Notes under the pieces: model-generated
What the model saw: only the letters and a program-made list of their open reading frames with translations
The model's database searches: none
What the model was told of the DNA's origin: nothing
Part shown: piece after piece, positions 26,194-34,457 of the stretch
Position numbering within the stretch: position 1 is the stretch's first letter
Layout of the letters: each line of letters starts with the position of its first letter
Assembly: GCA_900550445.1 (NCBI GenBank)
Contig: URSF01000004.1
Coordinates: forward strand, 35,961 to 99,960
Direction: 5' to 3'
Source: an uncultured Rhodospirillaceae bacterium
GTDB lineage: Bacteria; Pseudomonadota; Alphaproteobacteria; CAAGCB01; CAG-977
Length of the DNA: 64,000 nt
Translations under genes and position numbers: made by a program

Positions 26194-27171
26194 ATGAGTA
26201 CGGATTCCTTTCAGGTTTTAAAATCAACGCTGCGTTATCTGTCCTATTGGTATGAACAGGATAACGTGGAAGAAGTTGCCATTAATCGTCCGAATGAAAT
26301 CTGGCTGCGTCTGCGCGGCCGCCGGGCTCACCCCTGGGCGTGCCAGCAAGACGCAAACCTGTCCAGAACATATTTGACGGATATTATGCATATTATCGCC
26401 AACACCTTTGAATTGCCGTTCGACCCCGAACAGGGATCGCCGGCCGTTTATGCCACTTTGCCGGGCGATCACCGTTTTACGGGAATCGCCGGCAAAAACG
26501 TCATGTATGATAATGAAGATTTAACCGGCGGTATCGCCATGTGCGTTCGTGTTCATTCCGACGACGTTAAATTCGGCTTGGGCGATTACGGGTTAAAATC
26601 AGGGGAACGTCTGCAAAAGTTAAATAAACTAAAAGAAGTGGAAAACCCCGAAGATCCTTATGAACGTTTAATTTTATCAATTAAGCGCGGCGATCATATT
26701 CTGGTTTCCGGGGCGACGGCAACCGGTAAAACGACATTTCTGAATAACCTGCTGACGATTTTGGATTCGCACAAACGGGTGATTACGATTGAAGATACCC
26801 GTGAATTGATCGTTCCGCACCCTAATCATGTTCATTTGGTGCTGTCACGTACCGAACAGACAAACACAATGACATATCCGAAACTGATTGACCTGGTTGT
26901 CCGTTTTACCCCCGACGCGATCATCGGAGGAGAAATTTCAACGGCGAATGCGGGGGCGTTGTGGGAATTGATGGGATCCGGGCATGATAACTGCTTTGCA
27001 ACGATCCATGCTGAAAATTCCGAGGCCGCTTATAAAGCGTTCACGGACCGTATTTTGCACTGTTATCCGACGATTGACCGTGAAAAAACAATTGCCGAAA
27101 TGCATGACAAACTGCGTGTTGTCCAGATTAACCGTCAGGGTAATATTCGCGCCGTAACGGAAGTGACCTGA
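26194..27171 (+). CDS. virB11: VirB11-family type IV secretion ATPase
   Basis: 325 residues. The N-terminal domain (about 1-150) precedes a RecA-like ATPase core with Walker A SGATATGKTTFLN (near residue 172), the VirB11 signature EDTRELIVPHPNHVHL, Walker-B/His-box segment FTPDAIIGGEIS and the GHDNCFATIHAEN loop. It forms a cytoplasmic hexamer that powers pilus biogenesis or substrate transfer. It follows virB10 by 18 bp and closes the operon; no VirB4 or VirD4 ATPase is adjacent. An AT-rich inverted repeat (27175-27194) follows but is a poor terminator. Confidence 0.92.
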   Translation: MSTDSFQVLKSTLRYLSYWYEQDNVEEVAINRPNEIWLRLRGRRAHPWACQQDANLSRTYLTDIMHIIANTFELPFDPEQGSPAVYATLPGDHRFTGIAGKNVMYDNEDLTGGIAMCVRVHSDDVKFGLGDYGLKSGERLQKLNKLKEVENPEDPYERLILSIKRGDHILVSGATATGKTTFLNNLLTILDSHKRVITIEDTRELIVPHPNHVHLVLSRTEQTNTMTYPKLIDLVVRFTPDAIIGGEISTANAGALWELMGSGHDNCFATIHAENSEAAYKAFTDRILHCYPTIDREKTIAEMHDKLRVVQINRQGNIRAVTEVT

Positions 27172-27235
27172 TTATTCAAAAATTATTATTTGAATTCGCC
27201 GGAAAGAGAGTATATTTCTACTCCCGAAAGGTTAG

Positions 27236-28729
27236 GTGTTTGTGCAGTTAAGTTTTACACTTTACGTTTCCGGTTACCTCCTTTTGTTTTTAGGATCGGC
27301 GATGCTTATTCCCGCCGGCTTGGATTATGTGCAGGGACGGCCGGATTTTGCCTTTTCTTTTGCATCATCGTCTGGCGTAACGATATTCTGGGGAATGTTG
27401 TTTGTTCTGGCTTTCAAGGGGGTTTATAAAAAACTGACTCTTGCTCAGATGTATTTGGCAACGACATTATCGTGGATTTTGATGTGTTCTTTTGCCGCAA
27501 TACCGTTTGTCTTTGCGCCGTATTCCATTTCGTATACGGATGCTTTTTTTGAATCAATGTCCGGATTAACGACTTCGGGAGCAACGATCTATTCTGATTT
27601 GACGCTTTGTTCGAACGGTATTATTTTATGGCGCAGTCTGTTGCATTGGTTTGGCGGACTGGGAATTGTCGCGTTGGCCATGCTGTTGTTGCCGTTTTTA
27701 AGAATAGGCGGCATGCAGTTGTTTCAGATGGAAAGTTCTGATAAAAACGATAAAGTAAAGCCCAGAACGGTACAGGTTATCGGGACAATTACGGTTGTTT
27801 ATGTCGTTGTTACGGCGTTATGCGTGGCATGCCTGTTATTAACGGAATTGGATTTTTTTGAAGCGTTGAATTTCAGTATGGCCAGTATTTCCACCGGCGG
27901 TTTTGCCCCGCGCAATACGTCGGCCGTTGATTTGTCCCCTGCGGCGCAGTATATCATAGCCTTTTTTATGTTTATTTCGGGTATGCCGTTGTTTTCCTTA
28001 TATTTTATTTATAAAAGGGAATGGAAAAAAGTCACGGAAGATATTCAGATCAAAACTTATTTTTGGGTTGTTGCCGCTTTAACCGCCGTTGTGACGGCAT
28101 GGCTGATGATCCATTATCCGGAAACGGATTTTTTCAAAATTTTCAGGACGACTTTATTTAATGTTATTTCGATTATTTCTTCCACCGGTTTTAACGCATC
28201 GAATTTGGAAACGGGCGGAGCCTTTGTTATTTGCATTTATTCGCTGCTGACGGTCATCGGCGCTTGTACCGGATCAACCAGCGGCGGCATAAAAATCTTT
28301 CGTTTCAACATTCTGGCCATAACCGTTATTCAGTCGCTGCGCCAAAAAATAATGCCGCATACGGTTTTAATGCCTAAATTTAACAATCGTCCGCTGACAA
28401 CGGACGTTGTTTTCAGCGTGGTTGTGTTCATGGTGATGTTCTTTTTAACATCTATTGTTTCCATTTTACTGTTGTCGATGTACGGCTTGGATTTTTTAAC
28501 ATCGGTTTCTTCGGTTTTTTCGGCGATCGGAAATGCGGGAATCGGACTGGGCCCCGTTGTCGGCAGTTCCGGAGGCGGTTATTGTTCTTTGCCGACTTTT
28601 GTTAAGTGGGTTTTATCCGCAGATATGCTTTTGGGGCGTTTGGAATTTATGAGTATCTTTATTCTGATTTTGCCAATGGCCTGGAAACGCAATATTTTAG
28701 GGCGCTGCAAATCAGAAGCGGCGTTTTAA
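27236..28729 (+). CDS. trkH: TrkH-family potassium uptake channel
   Basis: About 497 residues from a GTG at 27236 (a second GTG at 27242 is equally well placed relative to GAAAGG). Four pore-loop selectivity motifs are visible: TSGAT, STGGFAP, SSTGFNAS and GNAGIG, with the usual eight to ten membrane helices, the later HWFGGLGIVALAMLLLP and GACTGSTSGGIKIFRF. It would import K+ with a TrkA regulatory subunit, which is not in this window. The gap to virB11 is 64 bp, so read-through from the VirB operon is possible. Confidence 0.92.
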   Translation: MFVQLSFTLYVSGYLLLFLGSAMLIPAGLDYVQGRPDFAFSFASSSGVTIFWGMLFVLAFKGVYKKLTLAQMYLATTLSWILMCSFAAIPFVFAPYSISYTDAFFESMSGLTTSGATIYSDLTLCSNGIILWRSLLHWFGGLGIVALAMLLLPFLRIGGMQLFQMESSDKNDKVKPRTVQVIGTITVVYVVVTALCVACLLLTELDFFEALNFSMASISTGGFAPRNTSAVDLSPAAQYIIAFFMFISGMPLFSLYFIYKREWKKVTEDIQIKTYFWVVAALTAVVTAWLMIHYPETDFFKIFRTTLFNVISIISSTGFNASNLETGGAFVICIYSLLTVIGACTGSTSGGIKIFRFNILAITVIQSLRQKIMPHTVLMPKFNNRPLTTDVVFSVVVFMVMFFLTSIVSILLLSMYGLDFLTSVSSVFSAIGNAGIGLGPVVGSSGGGYCSLPTFVKWVLSADMLLGRLEFMSIFILILPMAWKRNILGRCKSEAAF

Positions 28730-28738
28730 AGGGGAGCT

Positions 28739-29155
28739 TTATTTTTGTTCAGGCGCTGCCGGGGCTTCGCTTTCTTGCTGTTGCTGCGCGCGGCGCAGAC
28801 TTTGTTCGTTTAACCCGCGTGCGATATTCATATTGATGCTGATCAGAATTTCCAAAGACTGCGCCGACGGTTTTGCCATTACGGCAAAAGTATGTTTAAA
28901 AATAAAATGCGCCAGATTGAAAATATTTTGTTTGATTTCCAGCGGCAGCGGGTTGGATTCTTCCGTTGCGCCGGTTACCAGAATAGTCCACAGTTTCCGG
29001 TTAAGATCCAGAGCTTCATGTAATTCCGGCGTCGGCACGGGCCAGCGTTCCTTGATGCCGTTTAAACGCGAAGCCGTCCGGATCAAAGCGCGGGCCTCCA
29101 GTTCGTTTTGCGGCATGGCGGAAGATTCTGTGGTCATATACGGATTGGTGGTCAT
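28739..29155 (-). CDS. flaF: flagellin synthesis regulator FlaF
   Basis: 138 residues with AAGGAG ahead of the ATG. The sequence LEARALIRTASRLNGIKERW, then EALDLNRKLWTILVTGA, NPLPLEIKQNIFNLAHFIF and LISINMNIARGL is the full FlaF signature. FlaF, found almost only in Alphaproteobacteria, promotes flagellin secretion or assembly and works with the antagonist FlbT. Neither flbT nor a flagellin gene is in the window, so this is a detached flagellar gene. It is convergent with trkH. The last 25 residues are a Gln/Glu/Ala tail. Confidence 0.88.
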   Translation of the reverse strand: MTTNPYMTTESSAMPQNELEARALIRTASRLNGIKERWPVPTPELHEALDLNRKLWTILVTGATEESNPLPLEIKQNIFNLAHFIFKHTFAVMAKPSAQSLEILISINMNIARGLNEQSLRRAQQQQESEAPAAPEQK

Positions 29156-29259
29156 GGCGGCGCTCCTTAAAAAAACAGGAATATGATAACTGAAGGTGTG
29201 TTAAAAATCAAAAATCTTTGCTAGATTATAAAAACGAAAAGATTAAAGATGAGTTGAAT

Positions 29260-29706
29260 ATGACAGAAACCGAAGAACTTTTTTCATGGGAAGGCGATGT
29301 CTGCCGCGATATGGTCACATATCGTTTTATCGAATTATCAATTGCCGCTTTGGCAACGGCTTTTGAACGGGATACGGAACTGCGCGATAAATACGCCTTA
29401 TGGCTGTCGCGGAAAAATGACGAAACAAAACCGATTATTTTGTATACGTTTGAACCGGATCAGGACGACAGTGTCAATATTTTCGCCATGCCGCAGGAAA
29501 ATCAATTTTTTATTCAGTTTCAGTCGCCGTCGTTTGAAACGTCGCTTTCAATCGTTTATGATATAGATCTGATGGATATCCGCGCGGCCAGAGTTGTTAT
29601 GTTTTCCGGCAAAGCGCTGTACGCTGTTTCATGGGCAGAGGCTCTGCATGCCGCCTGGGACGATGAATTGCTGGCTTTGATGCGTTCAAAAGGAGACGAT
29701 GTATGA
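29260..29706 (+). CDS. hypothetical cytoplasmic protein
   Basis: 148 residues from the ATG at 29260; a start further upstream (29218) would lack a ribosome site. The protein is acidic, without signal peptide or membrane segment. Alternating strands (KPIILYTFEP, FFIQFQSPSFETSLSIVYD) and a C-terminal helix (VSWAEALHAAWDDELLALM) suggest a small alpha/beta fold. I do not recognise the family. Its stop overlaps the start of the solute-binding protein gene (ATGA), so the two are probably co-expressed. Confidence 0.55.
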   Translation: MTETEELFSWEGDVCRDMVTYRFIELSIAALATAFERDTELRDKYALWLSRKNDETKPIILYTFEPDQDDSVNIFAMPQENQFFIQFQSPSFETSLSIVYDIDLMDIRAARVVMFSGKALYAVSWAEALHAAWDDELLALMRSKGDDV

Positions 29707-30644
29707 AAATAATATCAATGTGTGTTGCCGTAATAGCTGTTTTTTTCATTTTTTCCGCTCCGGCTGCCGCTCAAGATCCGGGACAAAACTGCGGTATGAA
29801 AAAAAACGGGCAAAATCCGTTCAGAATAGTCGGATTTAAAGATTATCCGCCTTTTTCCTGGGCAGAGCTGGACGAACAATCATATAAAGACAGCGGATTT
29901 AAAAGTTATACGTATAATGGTTTTATCTTGGATCCTTTGAAACAATCTTTAGAAGAAATCGGCATTGTACGTACGAAGCCCGTTGTCTTTGACAGATTTA
30001 ATGATGCGCTGAGAGCAATGCTGCACGGCAAAGCTGATTTGCTGTTTACCGGTTATTACATTGATGAAAGCAAATCGGGATTGGATTATATTTATCCGGC
30101 TTATTTCGGCAATCCGTTTATTGTGTTGTCCCGCAAATCGAAAAAAATTGATGTGGAGGACGTTTCCGAATTAAAAGGTATGAAGGGTGTTGTCCGGCGT
30201 GAAGAAGAAGTTGAATCGCTGATCCGCGGATTGCTGCCGACCGATACGAAGCTGGAAGTTGTAGACGGTCCCGAAGCCGCCTTTCGTATGCTGTTGTCCG
30301 GCAATGCCGATTTCATGATTACCAGCCCTTATGCTGCCGACGCGGAGGCAAAACGGTTCAAAATTAAAGATAAACTGCATTTTGGCAGCAAGGTTGTGCG
30401 TCATATCAAATACTTTTTGGCTTTTTCAAAGATGTCAGTTTGCCGCATATATAAAGACAAAATTGCGCAAAAATTTAACGAACGCTTTAAAAACAAAGCG
30501 GAAATTGAAAAACTGATCCATAAATATATTGATATCTGGGTTAAACTGCATGCCGACGAACCGCCGCTGGAATATACGCCTGCCGCTGATGATCAGTCTG
30601 CGCCTGCCGCAGCCGCACAACAGCCGGCGGCACCCGCGGGCTAA
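29703..30644 (+). CDS. family 3 periplasmic solute-binding protein
   Basis: 313 residues. A signal peptide (1-23, ending AAAQ) precedes a bilobed SBP_bac_3 domain: FRIVGFKDYPPFSW at the start of lobe 1, ALRAMLHGKADLLFTGYYID, the hinge, AAFRMLLSGNADFMITSPYA and FKIKDKLHFGSKVV. Family members bind polar amino acids or opines. The C-terminal 30 residues are an Ala/Pro/Gln tail that would be disordered. No permease or ATPase gene is near, so it may be a free sensor or use a distant transporter. Confidence 0.8.
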   Translation: MKIISMCVAVIAVFFIFSAPAAAQDPGQNCGMKKNGQNPFRIVGFKDYPPFSWAELDEQSYKDSGFKSYTYNGFILDPLKQSLEEIGIVRTKPVVFDRFNDALRAMLHGKADLLFTGYYIDESKSGLDYIYPAYFGNPFIVLSRKSKKIDVEDVSELKGMKGVVRREEEVESLIRGLLPTDTKLEVVDGPEAAFRMLLSGNADFMITSPYAADAEAKRFKIKDKLHFGSKVVRHIKYFLAFSKMSVCRIYKDKIAQKFNERFKNKAEIEKLIHKYIDIWVKLHADEPPLEYTPAADDQSAPAAAAQQPAAPAG

Positions 30645-30729
30645 AAAGGGATTACCGGCCGCGCGGTGATTTTAAGATGTCGGCAATATAAATCATTATT
30701 CTGCCGGAAACGGTTTTTACCGGCATAAA

Positions 30730-30761
30730 AAATCAGGCCGTGTTTGTTCGCGGCCTGATAA
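30730..30761 (-). terminator. terminator for the adenosine deaminase gene
   Basis: On the minus strand ATCAGGCCGCG pairs with CACGGCCTGAT (one G-T pair) around a short loop and is followed by six T. It lies 13 bp after the adenosine deaminase stop. Confidence 0.85.
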
Positions 30762-30773
30762 TTGTTTTCGTTA

Positions 30774-32045
30774 TTACCGTCCGGTTGTTTTTTGTGCCAG
30801 CAGGGCAAAGCGGGACGCTTTCATCGTTTTCATCGTTTTTGCGCGCCGCTTTTGAATTTCAAGCTTTTTTGCGACTTTTTCACTTTCTGCCGCGCGCGTT
30901 TCCAATCGTTTTTTCAGATAAGGATTCTTTGCTTTGTCAGCCAGATCTTTCATTTCCCGGCGGTCTTCGGCCGTCATCTTTTTATAAATGTTTTCCTTTA
31001 TCTGTTTGCGCGTTTTAACGTCGGCAAACGAATTTTCAACCGCACACAAAGTAATATCCAGCATTTCGGCTTTTGTGAAACCGAATTTTTCAGCGCTGAT
31101 ACGGTGTTCTTTGCCCGTATGCGTTCCGAAAATTCCTGCGTCGTCCGGATTCAGGGAAATCCGCACGCCGGCATCATACAGTCTGCGTGCCGGGTGATTA
31201 GCCAGATCGCCTTTTAAATCTGTGACCAGAATGCGGTTGGACGTCGGGCAGACTTCAACCATAATGTTTTTTTCCGCCAATTCTTTCATTACCGCCGTAT
31301 CCTGCGGAGCGGAAACGCCGTGTCCGATTCGGGAAGCCCCCAGACGGACGGCGTCTTTGATGCTGTCGGGGCCACAGATTTCGCCGGCGTGCAGTGCCAG
31401 TTTCAGTCCGGCGGATCTTGCAATGGACAAAGCTTCGGCAAAATCATCAAACTTTCCGGCGCGTTCGTTGCCGGCAATTCCGAATCCCGTTACCAGTGGG
31501 TGAGGATTGTCGCGGATAAACTCGGCAACCTGTTTGACGTTTTCGGCGCCCAGATTACGAACGCCCGTAGCGATAAAACGCGTTTCCAGCCCTGTTTCTT
31601 CTTTTACTTCTTCGGCGGCTTTGGAAATGGCTTCCATCATGGCGTGATAACGCGGCGCGGACAGTTCGCTTTTGCCCGTTTCGGGGTTGACTTCGACGGC
31701 CATATGAGCCGGCGATAAAATCAATTCCGCATATACGCCGCCTTCCGCTGCGTTTTTACTGAGGTAATCTTTGGTCACATCATAATAATCCTGCGGCGTG
31801 CGCATCATGTCGGCGACGTTGTCGTATGTGCTGATAAACGCCCAGAAATCACTTTCGTCATAGGCGTAGCGGCCGTTCGGAAAATCGTTTTTATCATATT
31901 GTCCTTCAGCCATGACAAAATTGTCCGGCAGCGTGATGTGATGACGCTGAGCCAGCTTTGCCGCCATTTCCGGCGTAACGGTTCCTTCTATATGTTCATG
32001 CAGCGTTGCTTTGGGCAAAGATGCCGTATTAAATTCTTTTGTCAT
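30774..32045 (-). CDS. add: adenosine deaminase family protein with basic C-terminal extension
   Basis: 423 residues, about 80 longer than bacterial enzymes. Metal and substrate motifs are present: LHEHIEGTV (HxH), LALHAGEICGPDSI, GASRIGHGVSAP, VEVCPTSNRIL and SLNPDDAGIFGTH. It would deaminate adenosine or deoxyadenosine to inosine in purine salvage; related 6-aminopurine deaminases cannot be excluded. Residues about 345-423 are an almost uninterrupted charged helix rich in Lys, Arg and Ala with no enzymatic motif. It is a monocistronic gene with a strong promoter at 32117-32145 and its own terminator. Confidence 0.85.
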   Translation of the reverse strand: MTKEFNTASLPKATLHEHIEGTVTPEMAAKLAQRHHITLPDNFVMAEGQYDKNDFPNGRYAYDESDFWAFISTYDNVADMMRTPQDYYDVTKDYLSKNAAEGGVYAELILSPAHMAVEVNPETGKSELSAPRYHAMMEAISKAAEEVKEETGLETRFIATGVRNLGAENVKQVAEFIRDNPHPLVTGFGIAGNERAGKFDDFAEALSIARSAGLKLALHAGEICGPDSIKDAVRLGASRIGHGVSAPQDTAVMKELAEKNIMVEVCPTSNRILVTDLKGDLANHPARRLYDAGVRISLNPDDAGIFGTHTGKEHRISAEKFGFTKAEMLDITLCAVENSFADVKTRKQIKENIYKKMTAEDRREMKDLADKAKNPYLKKRLETRAAESEKVAKKLEIQKRRAKTMKTMKASRFALLAQKTTGR

Positions 32046-32116
32046 AGTTCACCTTCTTGGGGCATTCCGGCCCTCTGTTTATTTATTTCTTACACTTCCT
32101 CTATTTTTCATGATTC

Positions 32117-32145
32117 ATGATAACGGACTTTAAAGTTGATGTCAA
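32117..32145 (-). promoter_or_regulatory. strong sigma70-type promoter of the adenosine deaminase gene
   Basis: On the minus strand a consensus TTGACA (32145-32140), 17-bp spacer and TATCAT (32122-32117). The leader to the ATG is about 65 nt. Confidence 0.75.
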
Positions 32146-32146
32146 C

Positions 32147-32164
32147 AATTTGTCCAATTTGTCC
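32147..32164 (-). promoter_or_regulatory. tandem 9-bp direct repeat upstream of the add -35 box
   Basis: Two exact copies of GGACAAATT (minus strand) abut the -35 hexamer. Direct repeats at this distance are typical of an activator or an iterated operator; the factor is unknown. Confidence 0.45.
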
Positions 32165-32252
32165 ATGAAAATTTTATTAACAGATTGTTTAAAAATGAAT
32201 TTTCTCGGGTAAAGAGATTTTTATTTTCTGAAAAAGCTTCTAAAACTCTTTC

Positions 32253-32281
32253 TTGCGCTTTCCTTTGCGTCCCTGTAATAT
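32253..32281 (+). promoter_or_regulatory. promoter of the lipoprotein-hom-recJ run
   Basis: TTGCGC at 32253-32258, 17-bp spacer, TAATAT at 32276-32281, 42 bp before the lipoprotein ATG. Confidence 0.6.
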
Positions 32282-32322
32282 CCTATAACAAAGGATAAAT
32301 TTGTTTTTTTGAGGGGGAAAAT

Positions 32323-33153
32323 ATGGCAGTTTCTTCGGCTTTTGCCCGGGTCGGTGCGGCGGTTTTGCTGGCGGCACTCGGCGCTTGTTCTTCCGTTGAT
32401 GAAGAAGACGTTTTCGGATATGAGGAAAGCTTTATCATACCGCAGCCCGACATGGTGCCGGTAACGCCCGATGATAAACCGGGGCGGACGGTCGATGAAA
32501 TGCTGGATTTGAAACAGTCCGTAACGGTGAAAAAAGCCGTTTATCAGGAACCGGCCGAATCGGATCAGATGTATGAACATGCCGGGCGTTTCGGATCAAA
32601 GGAAAAAATCGCCCTGCGCAAAGGACTGAATGCGCCGGATTCTGGGATCGTTTACAGTTCACGCAAACGCCGCGGCGCCGAAGTTGTTCGGCCGCTGGAA
32701 TTAAAAGAACAGGAAAAGGATCAGCTGCTGGCTGTTTCCGAAGAAGAAATGCTGGCTGAAATCATTGCGCCGAAAACGGAGGAAGTCGCGGTGATTGAAG
32801 TCGTTTCTTCCGCCGGGACGAAAGATGAAGCAAAACAGTCGGAAACTTTGCCGGCCGCGCAGGATAAACTGTCCGAACCCGCTGCGCCGGCGGTTGTGCC
32901 TCTGGTGGCGCTGACGCCGGCAAAACAGCCCGCCGCGGCGCAGCCTGTTGCTGAAAAGCCGGAACCTGTCCTGCCTGCGGTAACGTTGAAAGCACCCGAA
33001 GCGCCGGAAAAAATACCTGAACGGTTTGAACCGTTGGTGCAGCCGTCGCCGGTCGTTCAATTAACTCCGCCGTCTGCCGGCAGCGGCATTGTTTTAACGC
33101 CTCCGTCGGGTGAAACATCGGAAACGTCCGTTGAAATCTTTTTGGAAGAATAG
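32323..33153 (+). CDS. Pro/Ala/Glu-rich lipoprotein
   Basis: 276 residues with GAGGGGG ahead of the ATG. The signal ends in LGAC (Cys24), so a lipid-anchored envelope protein. The rest is low complexity: an acidic section, a middle section with helix-forming Glu/Lys stretches, and a C-terminal 120 residues dominated by Pro, Ala and Val, probably an extended periplasmic or wall-spanning linker. No enzymatic domain is visible. It lies 7 bp ahead of homoserine dehydrogenase, apparently on the same transcript, though a functional link is not evident. Confidence 0.65.
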   Translation: MAVSSAFARVGAAVLLAALGACSSVDEEDVFGYEESFIIPQPDMVPVTPDDKPGRTVDEMLDLKQSVTVKKAVYQEPAESDQMYEHAGRFGSKEKIALRKGLNAPDSGIVYSSRKRRGAEVVRPLELKEQEKDQLLAVSEEEMLAEIIAPKTEEVAVIEVVSSAGTKDEAKQSETLPAAQDKLSEPAAPAVVPLVALTPAKQPAAAQPVAEKPEPVLPAVTLKAPEAPEKIPERFEPLVQPSPVVQLTPPSAGSGIVLTPPSGETSETSVEIFLEE

Positions 33154-33160
33154 GTGAAAT

Positions 33161-34456
33161 ATGTCGGAAATCTTTAAAGTTGCCGTCGCCGGACTGGGAA
33201 CCGTCGGCAGCGGCGTTGTCAAACTGCTGCGGGAACAACGGGACGTTTTGTTAAAACGCTGCGGCAGGCTGATCGAATTAACGGCCGTTGCCGATTTGAA
33301 TCCCGCCCGGGTCGAAGAATTGAACCTGCCCGCTTCGGTCGCTTTTTACCGGGACGCGCGCGAAATGGTCGAAAAAGCCGATGCGGACGTTATTATCGAA
33401 CTGATCGGCGGGGCGGACGGTATTGCTTATGAACTGTGTCTGTCTGCTTTGAACCGGGATAAAAATTTTGTAACGGCGAACAAAGCTATGATTGCGCATC
33501 ACGGCAACGAACTGGCGCGTCTGGCCGAAGAACACGGCGTGTTCTTCGGTTATGAAGCCGCCGTCGCGGGCGGTATTCCGATTATCAAAGCGCTGCGCGA
33601 AGGGCTGGTCGGCAATAGGATTTCCGAAATCTACGGAATTTTAAACGGCACCTGCAACTATATTTTGACAATGATGCGCGAAACGGGACGGCCGTTTGAC
33701 GATGTGCTGGCAGATGCGCAGAAACTGGGCTATGCCGAAGCGAATCCCGGTTTTGATATCGACGGGATCGATACGGCGCATAAAACATGTATTCTGGGAT
33801 CGCTGGCGTTCGGTATGCCGATTGATCTGCAGGCGTTAAGCGTCGAAGGTATTCGTTTTATTACTGACGCAGATATCGCTTTTGCCGAAGAGCTGGGGTT
33901 CAGAATCAAGCTGCTGGGCGTCGGACGGCGTTATGACAACGGCGTGTCTTTGAACGTTTATCCGTGCATGATTCCGCAGACGGCGGAAATCGCCCATGTA
34001 GACGGTGTGTTCAACGCCGTGATTACCGAAGGCGATTTTGTCGGTCATTCGATGTTTGTCGGGCGCGGCGCAGGGGAACGTCCTACGGCTTCGGCGGTTG
34101 TCGCCGACATTGCGGATGCGGCGATGCGGCGCGGACTGCCTTTGCTGACCGTGGCGAACAAAGAAATCAAACCGGTGCCGATTGTTTCTCTGGCGCAGCG
34201 CGAAGGGGAATATTACGTCCGCTTTGAAGTTCTTGACCGGCCGGGCGTCGTTGCGGATATCGCGCGGATTTTGGGCAAAGAACAGGTTTCGATCGCTTCA
34301 ATGATACAGCGCGGCCAGGCGCGGAACGGAACGGTTCCGCTGATTATGACGTTTCATAAGTCAAAAGAAAGCGCCGTTACGGCGGCGCTGGCCGAAATAG
34401 AACGGCTGGACTGTGTTTTAGACAAACCCTGCATGATCAGGATCGAGCGGTTGTAA
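33161..34456 (+). CDS. hom: homoserine dehydrogenase
   Basis: 431 residues. It has an N-terminal NAD(P) fold (VAVAGLGTVGSGVVKLL), the catalytic region KNFVTANKAMIAHHG, GGIPIIKALREGL, LNGTCNYILT and GFDIDGIDTAHK, and a C-terminal ACT domain (RFEVLDRPGVVADIARIL). It reduces aspartate semialdehyde to homoserine for threonine and methionine synthesis; the ACT domain usually confers threonine inhibition. Asd, the preceding enzyme of the pathway, is also in this window (58368-59387) but in a separate unit. The downstream recJ starts 1 bp after the stop. Confidence 0.93.
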   Translation: MSEIFKVAVAGLGTVGSGVVKLLREQRDVLLKRCGRLIELTAVADLNPARVEELNLPASVAFYRDAREMVEKADADVIIELIGGADGIAYELCLSALNRDKNFVTANKAMIAHHGNELARLAEEHGVFFGYEAAVAGGIPIIKALREGLVGNRISEIYGILNGTCNYILTMMRETGRPFDDVLADAQKLGYAEANPGFDIDGIDTAHKTCILGSLAFGMPIDLQALSVEGIRFITDADIAFAEELGFRIKLLGVGRRYDNGVSLNVYPCMIPQTAEIAHVDGVFNAVITEGDFVGHSMFVGRGAGERPTASAVVADIADAAMRRGLPLLTVANKEIKPVPIVSLAQREGEYYVRFEVLDRPGVVADIARILGKEQVSIASMIQRGQARNGTVPLIMTFHKSKESAVTAALAEIERLDCVLDKPCMIRIERL

Positions 34457-34457
34457 A

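Noticed and set aside
27175..27194. Inverted repeat after virB11 as terminator
   Set aside because: Stem is all A/T and about 6-7 bp, with no T-run; too weak to call.
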